From contig NZ_PIQJ01000001.1 in the NCBI RefSeq assembly GCF_004214835.1, forward strand, positions 620,001 to 684,000: DNA of 64,000 nucleotides, written 5' to 3'. The first letter of the stretch is position 1; each line of letters begins with the position of its first letter. The notes beneath the pieces are model-generated. The model was given only the letters and a program-made list of their open reading frames with translations, was not told the origin of the DNA and did not search any database. This stretch comes from Pseudidiomarina tainanensis (GTDB taxonomy: Bacteria > Pseudomonadota > Gammaproteobacteria > Enterobacterales > Alteromonadaceae). The position numbers were made by a program, and so were the translations under genes. Positions 44,442 to 54,211 of the stretch are shown here, piece by piece.

Positions 44442-45117
44442 AGCGAGTTCTTGGCAGTTAATGACGACAATTATGCGGCGCGACCTAGCGGTTGCTTTGC
44501 GACGACGAAGCGACGTTATCAATCCGCTGTTATTTGTGGTGATTGTGGTGACACTATTCCCACTCGCGGTGGGGCCAGGCCCAGATATTTTGGGTCGCAT
44601 TGCAACTGGAGTGATATGGGTAGCCGCGTTGTTATCGTCATTACTTGGTTCTGAGCGTCTATTTCGCGATGATTTCCTAGATGGCAACCTCGAGCAGATG
44701 GTGCTATCACCGGCGCCATTACCGCTATTAGCATTTGGCAAAGTCGTTGTGCACTGGCTTCTTAGTGGCTTACCGCTAGTGATCCTCGCGCCGGTTTGTG
44801 CGTTATTATTAAAACTGCCGTTTGCCGCCTGGGGAACGTTAATGTTGACCCTCTTAGTGGGTACTCCAATGTTGAGCGCAATGACAGCCGTTGGCGCTGC
44901 GCTGACGGTGAGTTTAGGGCGCGGTGGCGCCTTGCTGAGTTTGTTATTGTTGCCGCTATTTATCCCTTTGTTGATATTTGCAGCGGCGGCAGTTGAGAGT
45001 ACGCTGGTGGGTACCTCTGCTTACGGGCAAGTGTTACTATTAGCGGGACTGATGCTTTTAACCTTAACCTTGGCGCCTCTAGCAGTCGCAGCAGCAATTC
45101 GAGTGAGCGTAAATTAA
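44434..45117 (+). CDS. ccmB: Heme exporter protein CcmB
   Basis: A 227-aa permease with six hydrophobic helices (for example NPLLFVVIVVTLFPLAVGPGP and LSLLLLPLFIPLLIFAAAAVE), partner of CcmA. ATG 44434 overlaps the ccmA stop by 8 bp; an in-frame start at 44383 lies well inside ccmA and is rejected. Confidence 0.94.
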   Translation: MNRASSWQLMTTIMRRDLAVALRRRSDVINPLLFVVIVVTLFPLAVGPGPDILGRIATGVIWVAALLSSLLGSERLFRDDFLDGNLEQMVLSPAPLPLLAFGKVVVHWLLSGLPLVILAPVCALLLKLPFAAWGTLMLTLLVGTPMLSAMTAVGAALTVSLGRGGALLSLLLLPLFIPLLIFAAAAVESTLVGTSAYGQVLLLAGLMLLTLTLAPLAVAAAIRVSVN

Positions 45118-45118
45118 C

Positions 45119-45871
45119 ATGTGGAAATGGTTACATCCGTACGCAAAAGGCGAGGCAACATACCGATTACTTGGTTTATGGCAACCGTGGTTAACCGGAT
45201 TAGCGTTGGCGTTTGTTAGCGTTGGCTTAGTATGGGGCTTATTTTATGCGCCACCGGATTATCAACAAGGTGATAGCTACCGCATTATTTTCATTCATGT
45301 ACCAAGTGCGATGTTTTCGATGGGCGCTTATACCGGCATGGCGATTGCCGCATTAATTGCATTAGTCTGGCAAATTCGTACTGCAGAATGGGCGATCGCG
45401 GCCATAGCACCGGTGGGGGCAACGCTGACCTTTGTTGCGTTGTTTACCGGAGCCGTATGGGGTAAGCCCATGTGGGGTACTTGGTGGGAGTGGGATGCAC
45501 GTTTAACTTCGCAGCTTATCTTGTTGTTCCTATATATTGGTGTGCTGGCGCTTTACTACGCCTTTAACGATGCACGCACCGGAGCCAAAGCCGCGGCAAT
45601 ATTGGCATTAGTTGGTGTTATTAACGTGCCGATTATTCATTTTTCGGTGTATTGGTGGAATTCGCTTCATCAAGGCGCCACGATTACTAAATTCGAAAAG
45701 CCATCGATGCCGCCAGAAATGCTAATTCCATTGCTGATTAGTATCGCCGGTTTCCTGTTTTTAACAGCAGCATTGATTACCCAGCGGCTACGCAACGAAA
45801 TACTAAAACAAGAACTACATCGTCCGTGGGCGATGGCGAAGCTAGGTGTGGAGGCCAACGATGGCGTTTGA
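45119..45871 (+). CDS. ccmC: Heme handling protein CcmC
   Basis: A 250-aa membrane protein with six helices and the tryptophan-rich WWD signature (WGKPMWGTWWEWDARLTS) that binds heme for transfer to CcmE, with flanking His residues (FIHVPSAMFS, PIIHFSVYWW). It follows ccmB by one base. Confidence 0.95.
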   Translation: MWKWLHPYAKGEATYRLLGLWQPWLTGLALAFVSVGLVWGLFYAPPDYQQGDSYRIIFIHVPSAMFSMGAYTGMAIAALIALVWQIRTAEWAIAAIAPVGATLTFVALFTGAVWGKPMWGTWWEWDARLTSQLILLFLYIGVLALYYAFNDARTGAKAAAILALVGVINVPIIHFSVYWWNSLHQGATITKFEKPSMPPEMLIPLLISIAGFLFLTAALITQRLRNEILKQELHRPWAMAKLGVEANDGV

Positions 45872-46094
45872 TAGTTGGCAAGAAGTGATTTGGATGGGCG
45901 GCTATGGGTTTTATGTTTGGCTGGCCTTTGGGATATCAATTTTAGCTATCGCTATATTAGTGGTGCACGGGTTGTTGACGCGCAAAAAACTAGCGCAATT
46001 AGCTGTGAAGAAGCAGCAGCAACAGCAACGTATCGCGCGTCGCAAACAGCAAGAGCGTCATAGGAGTATGGTGACCAATGATTCCACGTCGTAA
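45861..46094 (+). CDS. ccmD: Heme exporter small subunit CcmD
   Basis: A 77-aa protein with one transmembrane helix ([20 protein letters not shown]) and a basic, Gln-rich cytoplasmic tail. It is needed to release holo-CcmE from CcmC. ATG 45861 overlaps ccmC by 11 bp. The tail is slightly longer than in E. coli. Confidence 0.9.
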   Translation: MAFDSWQEVIWMGGYGFYVWLAFGISILAIAILVVHGLLTRKKLAQLAVKKQQQQQRIARRKQQERHRSMVTNDSTS

Positions 46095-46602
46095 AAAGCG
46101 CCTCGCTTGGGTTTTATCTTTAGTGGTTGGTGTCGCAGCCGCAATTAGTTTGATTTTGTATGCACTCACGCAAAACATCGATTTGTTTTACACACCGTCA
46201 GAAATGATTGAGGGCAAGGGTACTGCGAAAGTGCGTCCTGAAGTTGGCCAACGCATTCGTGTCGGCGGCATGGTTGTTGAGGGTTCAGTCAAACGTGATC
46301 CGAAGACTCTCGAAGTCAGTTTTCAAGTAACCGATACTGGGCCGGAAGTCACTGTGCTCTATACTGGAATTCTGCCGGATTTGTTCCGCGAGGGGCAGGG
46401 CATTGTCGCACAAGGTGTGTTGATTGAACCGACCGTACTGAAAGCCACCGAAGTATTGGCAAAACATGACGAAGAATATATGCCACCTGAGTTAGCTGAG
46501 GCGATGAAGGGCATCAAACACGTCAATCCGAATCAGCCAGATTACACCGGCTCAAAAACCGACGATTCTGAACCACAAGACAGCTCTGGAAATAACCAAT
46601 GA
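46078..46602 (+). CDS. ccmE: Heme chaperone CcmE
   Basis: A 174-aa periplasmic heme chaperone anchored by one N-terminal helix. The heme-binding motif [12 protein letters not shown] with the covalently heme-linked His is present, followed by an acidic, disordered C-terminus. It overlaps ccmD and ends in an ATGA overlap with ccmF. Confidence 0.95.
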   Translation: MIPRRKKRLAWVLSLVVGVAAAISLILYALTQNIDLFYTPSEMIEGKGTAKVRPEVGQRIRVGGMVVEGSVKRDPKTLEVSFQVTDTGPEVTVLYTGILPDLFREGQGIVAQGVLIEPTVLKATEVLAKHDEEYMPPELAEAMKGIKHVNPNQPDYTGSKTDDSEPQDSSGNNQ

Positions 46603-48572
46603 TTGCTGAATTTGGACAATTAACGCTGGCGTTAGCGCTGGCGTTCTCCGTATTACTTGCGATTTATCCATTATGGGGCGCTTGGCGTGGCCACAGCGGT
46701 GCGATGTTGCTGGCACGACCATTTGCTTACGGGCAATTCTTCTTCACCGCACTGGCGTATGCGGCATTAACCTACGGTTTTATCGTCAACGACTTCAGTA
46801 TTGCTTACGTTGCGCATAACTCGAACACGGCACTTCCACTGATTTACCGAATTACAGCCGTATGGGGTTCGCACGAAGGTTCATTCTTGTTGTGGATGTT
46901 GATGCAAGCAGGCTGGATTGCCGCTGTGGCAATGTTCTCGCGACGGATGCCGTTAACGATGATGGCACGAGTTCTCGCTGTTCTCGGTCTTATCAGTATC
47001 GGCTTCTACTTGTTCATGCTCAGTGTATCGAATCCGTTTGAGCGTGCGTTGCCGTTAATTCCAGTTGATGGCCGCGACTTGAATCCATTATTGCAAGACC
47101 CCGGCATGATCGTTCATCCACCGTTATTGTATATGGGTTATGTTGGTTTCTCTGTGGCCTTTGCGTTCGCCATTGCGGCACTCATGAGCGGTAAGTTGGA
47201 TGCATCGTGGGCGCGTTGGTCCCGCCCTTGGGCGACGGCGGCTTGGTGCTTCTTAACACTCGGTATTGCGCTTGGTAGCTGGTGGGCTTATTACGAACTT
47301 GGTTGGGGTGGCTGGTGGTTCTGGGATCCAGTTGAAAACGCAAGTTTTATGCCTTGGCTGGTGGGTACCGCGTTAATTCACTCACTGGCGGTAACCGAGA
47401 AGCGTGGGGCGTTCAAGTCATGGACCGTGTTACTGGCGATTTCGGCATTTAGCTTAAGCTTACTCGGTACTTTCTTGGTGCGCTCTGGCGTCATTGTCTC
47501 AGTGCATGCATTTGCGACCGACCCTGCTCGCGGCTTGTTTATTTTAGGCTTGCTTGCCGTGGTTATTGGTGGCTCGTTACTGTTGTTCGCGCTGCGTGCG
47601 GGCGCGGTCAACAGCCAAACCAAATACGAAGCGATTTCTCGAGAAGTGATGTTGCTCGGTAACAATATCTTGCTCATGGCCGCCACTTTGGTGGTGTTGC
47701 TCGGTACACTGTTACCGCTGGTGCATAAAGAACTTGGGTTAGGTTCGATTTCAATTGGTGTGCCGTTCTTCAATCAAATGTTCACGTGGTTAATTGTACC
47801 GTTTGTTCTACTGATGGGGCTTGGGCCGCTATTACGCTGGCGTCGACAAGACATGAAACCGCTAGTAACTGACTTATTCCTTGCCTTGGCGCTGGCGGTG
47901 TTACTTGGTTTTGCATTGCCTTATATCTTTGCCGATCAAATATTGGCGATGACCGTTTTAGGCTTAGTCATGGCATTGTGGATTGTGCTGACTTTGGTTG
48001 CAGAACTGAAGCAACGCATTCAGCAACGCGGTCAAGGGCTTGCGAGTCTGACTAAATTGGGGCGTAGTCACTGGGGCATGGTGCTTGGTCATTTAGGCTT
48101 TGCAATAACTTTGGTGGGTATTGCTGCGGTGAGTCAATACGAAGTTGAGCGCGATGTACGATTAGCTCCGGGTGAATCAGTGCAAGTGGAGCACTATCGC
48201 ATTCAGTTTGATTTATTAAGTGAGCAGCAAGGTCCGAACTATATCACTGACCATGCGGAATTTAGTGTTTTCAAGGACGAGCGAAAAATTGCGGACTTAG
48301 TGTCGGAAAAACGCTTTTATACTGTGCAGCGCATGAGTATGACTGAAGTTGGTTTAGATTCAGGATTCTTGCGCGATGTGTATGTTGCGCTAGGAGAACC
48401 GCTGCAAGACGATGAGAATCCAGATGCTTGGGCAGTGCGCATTTATATTAAACCATTTGTGCGCTGGATATGGCTTGGTGCATTGGTGATGGCGCTTGGT
48501 GGTGCCTTAGCAATGAGCGATAAACGGTATCGTTCGCAGCGCAAACAGCGAGGTGAATATGGCACAGCGTAG
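46599..48572 (+). CDS. ccmF: Heme lyase CcmF
   Basis: A 657-aa membrane protein with about 15 helices and the WWD domain ([20 protein letters not shown]), plus heme-ligand His regions ([25 protein letters not shown]). It attaches heme to apocytochrome c together with CcmH and CcmI. Length is as expected. Confidence 0.96.
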   Translation: MIAEFGQLTLALALAFSVLLAIYPLWGAWRGHSGAMLLARPFAYGQFFFTALAYAALTYGFIVNDFSIAYVAHNSNTALPLIYRITAVWGSHEGSFLLWMLMQAGWIAAVAMFSRRMPLTMMARVLAVLGLISIGFYLFMLSVSNPFERALPLIPVDGRDLNPLLQDPGMIVHPPLLYMGYVGFSVAFAFAIAALMSGKLDASWARWSRPWATAAWCFLTLGIALGSWWAYYELGWGGWWFWDPVENASFMPWLVGTALIHSLAVTEKRGAFKSWTVLLAISAFSLSLLGTFLVRSGVIVSVHAFATDPARGLFILGLLAVVIGGSLLLFALRAGAVNSQTKYEAISREVMLLGNNILLMAATLVVLLGTLLPLVHKELGLGSISIGVPFFNQMFTWLIVPFVLLMGLGPLLRWRRQDMKPLVTDLFLALALAVLLGFALPYIFADQILAMTVLGLVMALWIVLTLVAELKQRIQQRGQGLASLTKLGRSHWGMVLGHLGFAITLVGIAAVSQYEVERDVRLAPGESVQVEHYRIQFDLLSEQQGPNYITDHAEFSVFKDERKIADLVSEKRFYTVQRMSMTEVGLDSGFLRDVYVALGEPLQDDENPDAWAVRIYIKPFVRWIWLGALVMALGGALAMSDKRYRSQRKQRGEYGTA

Positions 48573-49134
48573 CAAATTACGTTGGGTGATCTTAGCCCTG
48601 CCGCTATTGGCATTTTTATGGCTAACCATCTTCTTATTACGTGGCTTGTTTTCCGACCCAACTGAGCTCAGTTCAGCGTTGGTCGGCAAACCTGTTCCGC
48701 AGTTTGAATTGCCGGACATTTACGACACCACCAAAGTGCATACTGAAGAAGTGTTGCAAGGACGCCCGATGCTACTCAACGTATGGGCAACGTGGTGTCC
48801 AACTTGTCGTGCCGAGCATGAATATTTAAATCAATTGGCTGCGCAAGGCGTCTATATTGTTGGTTTAAATTATAAAGATGATTCACGTGCAAAAGCGGTG
48901 AACTGGCTGAATACCTTGGGTGACCCGTATCAAATTAATTTGTTTGATGAACGCGGTATGGTGGCACTTGATTTTGGCGTGTATGGCGCGCCAGAGACAT
49001 TTTTGATCAATGCGCAAGGCGAGGTGGTTTATCGCCATGTTGGCGACGTTAATGACCGCGTTTGGAATAACGTGTTAGGGCCACAGTACAACGAATTGAT
49101 GCAGGCTTATGAGAGCGCAGGAGCGACACCATGA
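48559..49134 (+). CDS. ccmG: Thiol:disulfide interchange protein CcmG/DsbE
   Basis: A 191-aa membrane-anchored thioredoxin-like protein with active site WATWCPTC and the conserved cis-Pro region VYGAPETFLI. It reduces the apocytochrome CXXCH motif. ATG 48559 follows AGCGAGG; an in-frame GTG at 48553 is less likely. Confidence 0.95.
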   Translation: MAQRSKLRWVILALPLLAFLWLTIFLLRGLFSDPTELSSALVGKPVPQFELPDIYDTTKVHTEEVLQGRPMLLNVWATWCPTCRAEHEYLNQLAAQGVYIVGLNYKDDSRAKAVNWLNTLGDPYQINLFDERGMVALDFGVYGAPETFLINAQGEVVYRHVGDVNDRVWNNVLGPQYNELMQAYESAGATP

Positions 49135-49631
49135 TGCGAAGTTTTATCACCATGTTGCTGGTTGCCATTGGTGTAGCGGTGAGCTCGTGGAGCATTGCTT
49201 ATGCGGCCAATCTTGAAACCTATAAATTTGACGACCCGAAAAAAGAAGCACTATTTCGTGAGCTGATTGATGAGTTGCGCTGCCCGAAATGCCAGAATCA
49301 AACGATTGGTGACTCTGATGCGCCACTTGCGAAAGACTTGCGCGACCGCACCTACATGATGATTCAGCAAGGCGCTAGTAAACAAGAAGTAGTGGATTAC
49401 ATGGTTGCGCGCTACGGCGATTTTGCCTATTACCGGCCACCGGTCAAGTTAAGCACAGTCGTGTTATGGTTAGGCCCAGTTGTTGTCATATTGGTTGGCG
49501 CTGGTGTGATTTTGATGCGGGTACGTTCGCGCAATAATGCCGAGGTTGAGTTGAGTGAGCAAGAACAGGCGCAGCTGGCTACGCTGCGTGACTCAGAGTC
49601 AAGCGATTCAAAACAGGATAAATCATCATGA
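49131..49631 (+). CDS. ccmH: Cytochrome c maturation protein CcmH (CcmL type)
   Basis: A 166-aa protein: signal peptide ending near SIAYA, the redox motif LRCPKCQN, a three-helix domain, then one transmembrane helix. It forms the heme-lyase complex with CcmF and CcmI. ATG 49131 and 49134 are adjacent choices; it overlaps ccmG by 4 bp. Confidence 0.94.
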   Translation: MMRSFITMLLVAIGVAVSSWSIAYAANLETYKFDDPKKEALFRELIDELRCPKCQNQTIGDSDAPLAKDLRDRTYMMIQQGASKQEVVDYMVARYGDFAYYRPPVKLSTVVLWLGPVVVILVGAGVILMRVRSRNNAEVELSEQEQAQLATLRDSESSDSKQDKSS

Positions 49632-50827
49632 TTGTACATATTGCGTTGATTTTAGCCGTTGCTTTGGCTGGAGGCTTGTTTTTACTGTTAACTGGGCGCC
49701 GGCAACGTGATCAACAACGCACGCGCTTGGACGTGAACCGCGAGTTGTACGAACAGCGTAAATTAGAGTTGGTGCAAGAACGCGAAGACGGTTTGCTGAC
49801 CGATAATGCATTTGAGCGCGCTAATGCAGAGTTAGATAAACGTTTTGTTACTGAAAATTCTGAGTTAGAGCAGTTGCATGATCAGCAAGTTGGCCGCAAT
49901 ATTTGGTTGCCGGCGGTATTGTTGGTGGTGTTAACGATTGTTCTTTACAGTTTGTTTGGTAGTTGGTCATTGCAACGCCAAGCGGATGAAGCCGTGCAGG
50001 CGTTACCTGAATTAGGTAAGAAGGTTTTAACCAACGACAACGCACAAACGACACGCGAAGAACTTGAAACGTTCGCGTTGGGTTTGCGTCAACGCTTGGC
50101 GCGCGAACCAAACGATGCCGTAGCATGGCTAGTCTATGCTCGTTCAATGACTGCGCTAGGGCAGCTTGAACAAGCGATAGAAGCTTACAAGAAGTCACTC
50201 CAGATTGAGCCGAATCGCATTGGCACTTTGCTTAGTTACACGCAATTGTTATTACAAACCGGTGATGACAGCATGATGCCAGAGGCTGCTTCCTTGCTAC
50301 GTCGGGTACTTGAGCAAGAGCCGAGTAATCAAGAAGGCTTGTCGTTGTTGGGCTTTGTTGCGTTCCAGCGTGGTGATTGGCAGCAAGCAATTACCGCTTG
50401 GGAATTGTTATTACAACAAATTCCAGAAACGGATGAACGCTATCAACCAGTAGCGACTGCGGTAGCTGATGCGAAACAACGCCTACAAGCAACCGAGTTG
50501 GAACTAACCGTTACCGTTGACGTAGCGGAAGCTTCTAAAGCGCTGATTCCCGAAGGGGCAACACTGTTTGTGTATGTGCGCGCAGCTGAAGGGCCAGGTA
50601 TGCCGGCAGCGGTCGTTCGTCAGCCAGTAACTGAGTTTCCGGTGACGGTTACTTTGTCAGATGCCAATGCGATGCTCCCAGATTATCGGATGAGTCAATT
50701 GAACCAATGGCAGGTGATGGCACGTATATCAGCTGATGAGCAAATCGATGCGGCTGAGGGTGATTTGGATGCGACGCCGGTAATTATTGAGCCAGCCACC
50801 ACCACAGTCCGGTTAGAGATTAAGTGA
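49628..50827 (+). CDS. ccmI: Cytochrome c maturation protein CcmI with TPR domain
   Basis: A 399-aa protein: two N-terminal transmembrane helices separated by a coiled-coil loop (about 30-90), TPR repeats (about 150-290) that bind the C-terminus of apocytochromes, and a C-terminal beta domain (about 290-399). It corresponds to the C-terminal part of E. coli CcmH. Last gene of the operon; a family B palindrome follows within 3 bp of its stop. Confidence 0.93.
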   Translation: MIVHIALILAVALAGGLFLLLTGRRQRDQQRTRLDVNRELYEQRKLELVQEREDGLLTDNAFERANAELDKRFVTENSELEQLHDQQVGRNIWLPAVLLVVLTIVLYSLFGSWSLQRQADEAVQALPELGKKVLTNDNAQTTREELETFALGLRQRLAREPNDAVAWLVYARSMTALGQLEQAIEAYKKSLQIEPNRIGTLLSYTQLLLQTGDDSMMPEAASLLRRVLEQEPSNQEGLSLLGFVAFQRGDWQQAITAWELLLQQIPETDERYQPVATAVADAKQRLQATELELTVTVDVAEASKALIPEGATLFVYVRAAEGPGMPAAVVRQPVTEFPVTVTLSDANAMLPDYRMSQLNQWQVMARISADEQIDAAEGDLDATPVIIEPATTTVRLEIK

Positions 50828-50830
50828 TAA

Positions 50831-50945
50831 AAAGCGTTGTTCGTTGTTCGTACGCTGCGCTGTTTGTCCGCTTCGCTATTCGAAGAGTGCGAAGCACGGA
50901 CGAACAGTGAACGCAGTGAACGTACGAATAACGAATAACGTTTTT
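50831..50945. repeat. Family B palindrome, copy B3
   Basis: A 115-bp near-palindrome between ccmI and mlaA. The outer left arm has two GTTGTTC heptads (50836-50849), the outer right arm two GAATAAC heptads (50926-50939), and the ends are an A-run and a T-run. The inner part pairs GTCCG-CTTCGC with GCGAAG-CACGGAC with small insertions on the right arm. It can fold into one long hairpin and may terminate ccm transcription. Confidence 0.8.
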
Positions 50946-50966
50946 GGTTTTTTAAACGGAGTTTTT

Positions 50967-51698
50967 ATGAATAAGTTTATTGCAATTGCTGCAGTTGTCC
51001 TTCTGGCAAGCGGTTGCGCTAGTGCCCCGCAGGATGATCCTTGGGCTGACGAAAGAGACCCATTCGAGCAGGTCAACCGTGATGTGTGGGATTTCAATGA
51101 AGAGCTTGATGATGCAGTGATTCGTCCTGCAGCGAAAGCCTATAGCCATGTGCCGAAACCGGTTCGTAAAGGCCTGTCAAACGCGGTCGAGAACCTCGAT
51201 GAGGTATCTTCGCTTGTAAACAACGCTTTACAAGGCAAAGCGGTTGATGCGGGTGTGAGTTTTTGGCGCTTTGCGATCAACAGTACCGTTGGGGTTTTGG
51301 GAATCTTTGATGTGGCTACTGAAATGGGTATTGAGCGTCGCGAGGAAGGCTTTGGTGAAGTGTTAGCGTCGTACGGTGTTGCCGATGGCCCATATTTGAT
51401 GCTACCCGGATTAGGTCCAACCGTGGTGGTTGATCGCGGTGGTGATGTAGTTGATGGTATGTACTTCCCGCTGGATAATATTAATGGTCCAGCAAGCGTG
51501 GCAAGATGGATGATCAAAGGTCTAGAAGCACGTATTCAATTGATGGATCTTGAACCGATGTTGGAAGAATCACTGGATCCATACTCATTCGTGAAAGAGT
51601 CTTATTTTCAGCGTTGGCAGGACAAAGTTTATGATGGAAATCCGCCAGCCCCACCTCAAGAAGAAGAGCTGGACGACGATTTTTACGACCAGTTTTAA
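50967..51698 (+). CDS. mlaA: Outer-membrane lipid asymmetry lipoprotein MlaA (VacJ)
   Basis: A 243-aa lipoprotein (lipobox LASGC) that removes misplaced phospholipids from the outer leaflet of the outer membrane. Family features: DPFEQVNRDVWDFNEELDDAVIRPAAKAY, NSTVGVLGIFDVATEMGI, GPYLMLPGLGPTVVVD. ATG 50967 opens a clear lipoprotein signal; upstream in-frame codons lie in the family B palindrome. The rest of the Mla system is not in the window. Confidence 0.95.
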   Translation: MNKFIAIAAVVLLASGCASAPQDDPWADERDPFEQVNRDVWDFNEELDDAVIRPAAKAYSHVPKPVRKGLSNAVENLDEVSSLVNNALQGKAVDAGVSFWRFAINSTVGVLGIFDVATEMGIERREEGFGEVLASYGVADGPYLMLPGLGPTVVVDRGGDVVDGMYFPLDNINGPASVARWMIKGLEARIQLMDLEPMLEESLDPYSFVKESYFQRWQDKVYDGNPPAPPQEEELDDDFYDQF

Positions 51699-51703
51699 GC
51701 CTC

Positions 51704-51728
51704 GAAGCCTTGCACCATGCAAGGCTTC
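51704..51728 (+). terminator. Hairpin after mlaA
   Basis: An 11-bp stem GAAGCCTTGCA/TGCAAGGCTTC with a 3-base loop, five bases past the stop. The T-run is weak. Confidence 0.6.
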
Positions 51729-51795
51729 TGCGTTATAAAAGCCCGTCACTGTTATAACTTGAATAACTATAATTACATTTACTGAGGAATATTTT

Positions 51796-53292
51796 ATGAG
51801 CCAGGCGCCTGCGAAGTCTGAACTTTGGGGTCACCCGAAGGGCCTGTATGTGCTTTTTACTGCCGAAATGTGGGAGCGTTTCTCTTACTACGGCATGCGC
51901 GCATTGTTAGTACTTACTTTGGTTGCAGCAACCGAAGCTGCAAACCCAGGATTCGGTATGAGCGACGCCGATGCGTTGTCGCTTTACGGTATATATACCG
52001 GCCTTGTTTATTTCACGCCATTGATTGGTGGTTGGTTAGCAGATAACTACTTAGGTCAGCGGCGCTCAATTTTGTTAGGCGGTATTTTGATGGCCGTAGC
52101 GCAATTCACATTGTTTGCTGCCACGCCGCACAGTATTGAACTGTTCTATGTTGGTTTGGGTATCTTGATTGCCGGTAACGGTTTGTTTAAGCCAAACATT
52201 TCAACGATTGTTGGTGATTTATATCAACAGGGCGATGCACGTCGTGATAGTGCATTCTCAATTTTCTATATGGGTATTAACCTCGGTGCGTTCATCGCTC
52301 CGTTGGTTACTTCAACTTTGGGTGAGAGCGCTGATTACGGCTGGCGCTGGGGTTACTTCGCAGCGGGTGTTGGTATGACGCTTGCGGTGATTACCCAAGG
52401 TTTATTTTTCCAACGTTTCTTAGGCGATATTGGTAAAATTCCTGGTGCAAAACGTGATCGTGATGCGGCTGGTGGTGTGAAGAAGCCGTTGTCTAAAGTT
52501 GAGCATGATCGTCTACGCGTAATCTTGTTCTTGTTTGTGTTTGTTACCGTGTTCTGGTTAGCGTTTGAGCAAGCCGGCGGTTTGATGAACATCTACGCTG
52601 ATCGTTTCACCGACCGAATGATTGGTGATACGGAAGTGCCAGCCGGTTATTTCCAGTCGTTAAACCCATTGTTCATTTTGTTATTCGCACCAGTCTTCTC
52701 ATTTTTGTGGATGTGGTTGCATAAAAAAGACAAGAGCCCAGATGCGCCAATTAAAGTATTTGTTGGTTTAGTTCTGACCTCAATCGGTTTCGTGTTCTTG
52801 ATTCTCGGCTTGTTCGAAATTCAAGTCACTGGCAAAGCAAACATGATGTGGTTGGTTTTAGCCTACATGTTCCATACTTTGGGTGAGCTGTGCATTTCAC
52901 CCGTTGGCTTGTCATTGATGACTAAGTTAGCACCGCTGCGTTTAGCTTCACTCGTGATGGGTATTTGGTTCTTAATGCCAGCTATCGCCAGCTATCTTGC
53001 TGGTATGGTTGGAGCGTTTAGTGAAGAAGCCGACAAATACGAGTTTTCAATTAATCTTGCTAACGCCATTGGTCTCGAAGCGCAATATTCAGGACTGCTA
53101 GTAGTATTTGGTGGTGTAGCTGTTGGTTTGTTGGTATTTGCGGTTATTCTTTGGCTCATCTCAGGTATGTTGGTGAACTGGATGCATGGTGCCGAGCGCG
53201 CAGCTCCTGCAACTGTTGCTGAAGGTGTTGACCAAGAATTGGATGCGGTTGCCGAGCATGAAGGCTTAGGCACTAAAGCTGAAAAGCAATAA
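51796..53292 (+). CDS. POT family proton-dependent peptide transporter
   Basis: A 498-aa major-facilitator protein of the PTR2/POT family. The proton-coupling motif EMWERFSYYGMRALL is near the N-terminus; also GGWLADNYLGQRRSILLGG, FYMGINLGAFIAPLV and FHTLGELCISPVGLSLMTKLAP. About 14 helices. It imports di- and tripeptides with protons, which fits the exported peptidases and TonB receptors in the window. GAGGAA precedes the ATG. It may be co-transcribed with galU, 27 bp downstream. Confidence 0.94.
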   Translation: MSQAPAKSELWGHPKGLYVLFTAEMWERFSYYGMRALLVLTLVAATEAANPGFGMSDADALSLYGIYTGLVYFTPLIGGWLADNYLGQRRSILLGGILMAVAQFTLFAATPHSIELFYVGLGILIAGNGLFKPNISTIVGDLYQQGDARRDSAFSIFYMGINLGAFIAPLVTSTLGESADYGWRWGYFAAGVGMTLAVITQGLFFQRFLGDIGKIPGAKRDRDAAGGVKKPLSKVEHDRLRVILFLFVFVTVFWLAFEQAGGLMNIYADRFTDRMIGDTEVPAGYFQSLNPLFILLFAPVFSFLWMWLHKKDKSPDAPIKVFVGLVLTSIGFVFLILGLFEIQVTGKANMMWLVLAYMFHTLGELCISPVGLSLMTKLAPLRLASLVMGIWFLMPAIASYLAGMVGAFSEEADKYEFSINLANAIGLEAQYSGLLVVFGGVAVGLLVFAVILWLISGMLVNWMHGAERAAPATVAEGVDQELDAVAEHEGLGTKAEKQ

Positions 53293-53319
53293 AACTTTAA
53301 ACAATAGGATTTGTTAAGC

Positions 53320-54204
53320 ATGGTAAAAAAAGTTGTGATTCCGGTGGCAGGTCTGGGGACGCGGATGCTGCCAGCAACCAAAGCAATTCCAAAGGAAATG
53401 CTGCCGTTGGTTGACCGGCCGTTGATTCAGTATATTGTCGACGAGTGCGCGGCGGCTGGGTTAACCGATATTATTTTGGTAACCCATTCGAGCAAAAGCG
53501 CGATTGAGAACCACTTTGACTCGAATTATGAGTTAGAGGATATGCTGGAGAAACGGGCAAAAGATCAACTTTTAGCCGAGGTGCGGGCAATTTGCCCGCC
53601 TGAGGTAACTGTGATGGCGGTGCGCCAAGATGTTGCTAAAGGTCTTGGCCACGCTGTGCTTTGTGCACGTCCATTGATTGAAGACCAACCGTTTGCGGTG
53701 GTATTGCCTGATGTTCTAGTTGACGCTGTTAGCTGCGATTTAAACCGCGACAATTTAGCCGAGATGGTAGCCAACTTTAACGCGTCAGGTGCGGCTCAAG
53801 TGATGGTTGAAAAAGTACCGGCTGAGTTGGTTAACCAATATGGTGTTGCGGATATTGATGGCGTGCAATTAGCGCCGGGCGAGCAGGCTTCAATTAAACG
53901 CTTGGTTGAAAAGCCACCGATAGCTGAAGCACCGTCAGATTTAGCTGTTGTTGGTCGTTATGTGTTCCCAGCTGCGTTGTGGACGCTATTAGAGAAAACA
54001 CCACCGGGCGCTGGCAATGAGATTCAGTTGACCGATGCGATGGCTATGTTGCTTGAACAACAACCTGTGAATGCTTACTACATGAAAGGTAAAAGCCATG
54101 ATTGTGGGAATAAGCTCGGTTACGCTCAAGCCTTCGTTGAACATGCGGCGCGTCATCCAGCCTTTGGAGCGGACTTCAAAGACTGGCTTCGCCAACTGAG
54201 CTAG
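53320..54204 (+). CDS. galU: UTP-glucose-1-phosphate uridylyltransferase
   Basis: A 294-aa nucleotidyltransferase making UDP-glucose for envelope polysaccharides. Motifs: [24 protein letters not shown] with catalytic Lys residues, VLPDVLVD, and VEKP followed by [10 protein letters not shown] 53320 is preferred over a TTG at 53311, which touches the AGGAT ribosome site. Confidence 0.94.
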   Translation: MVKKVVIPVAGLGTRMLPATKAIPKEMLPLVDRPLIQYIVDECAAAGLTDIILVTHSSKSAIENHFDSNYELEDMLEKRAKDQLLAEVRAICPPEVTVMAVRQDVAKGLGHAVLCARPLIEDQPFAVVLPDVLVDAVSCDLNRDNLAEMVANFNASGAAQVMVEKVPAELVNQYGVADIDGVQLAPGEQASIKRLVEKPPIAEAPSDLAVVGRYVFPAALWTLLEKTPPGAGNEIQLTDAMAMLLEQQPVNAYYMKGKSHDCGNKLGYAQAFVEHAARHPAFGADFKDWLRQLS

Positions 54205-54211
54205 ACGAAAT

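Noticed and set aside
50844-50966. Long N-terminus for MlaA
   Set aside because: The codons fall in the family B palindrome; the lipoprotein signal starts at ATG 50967.
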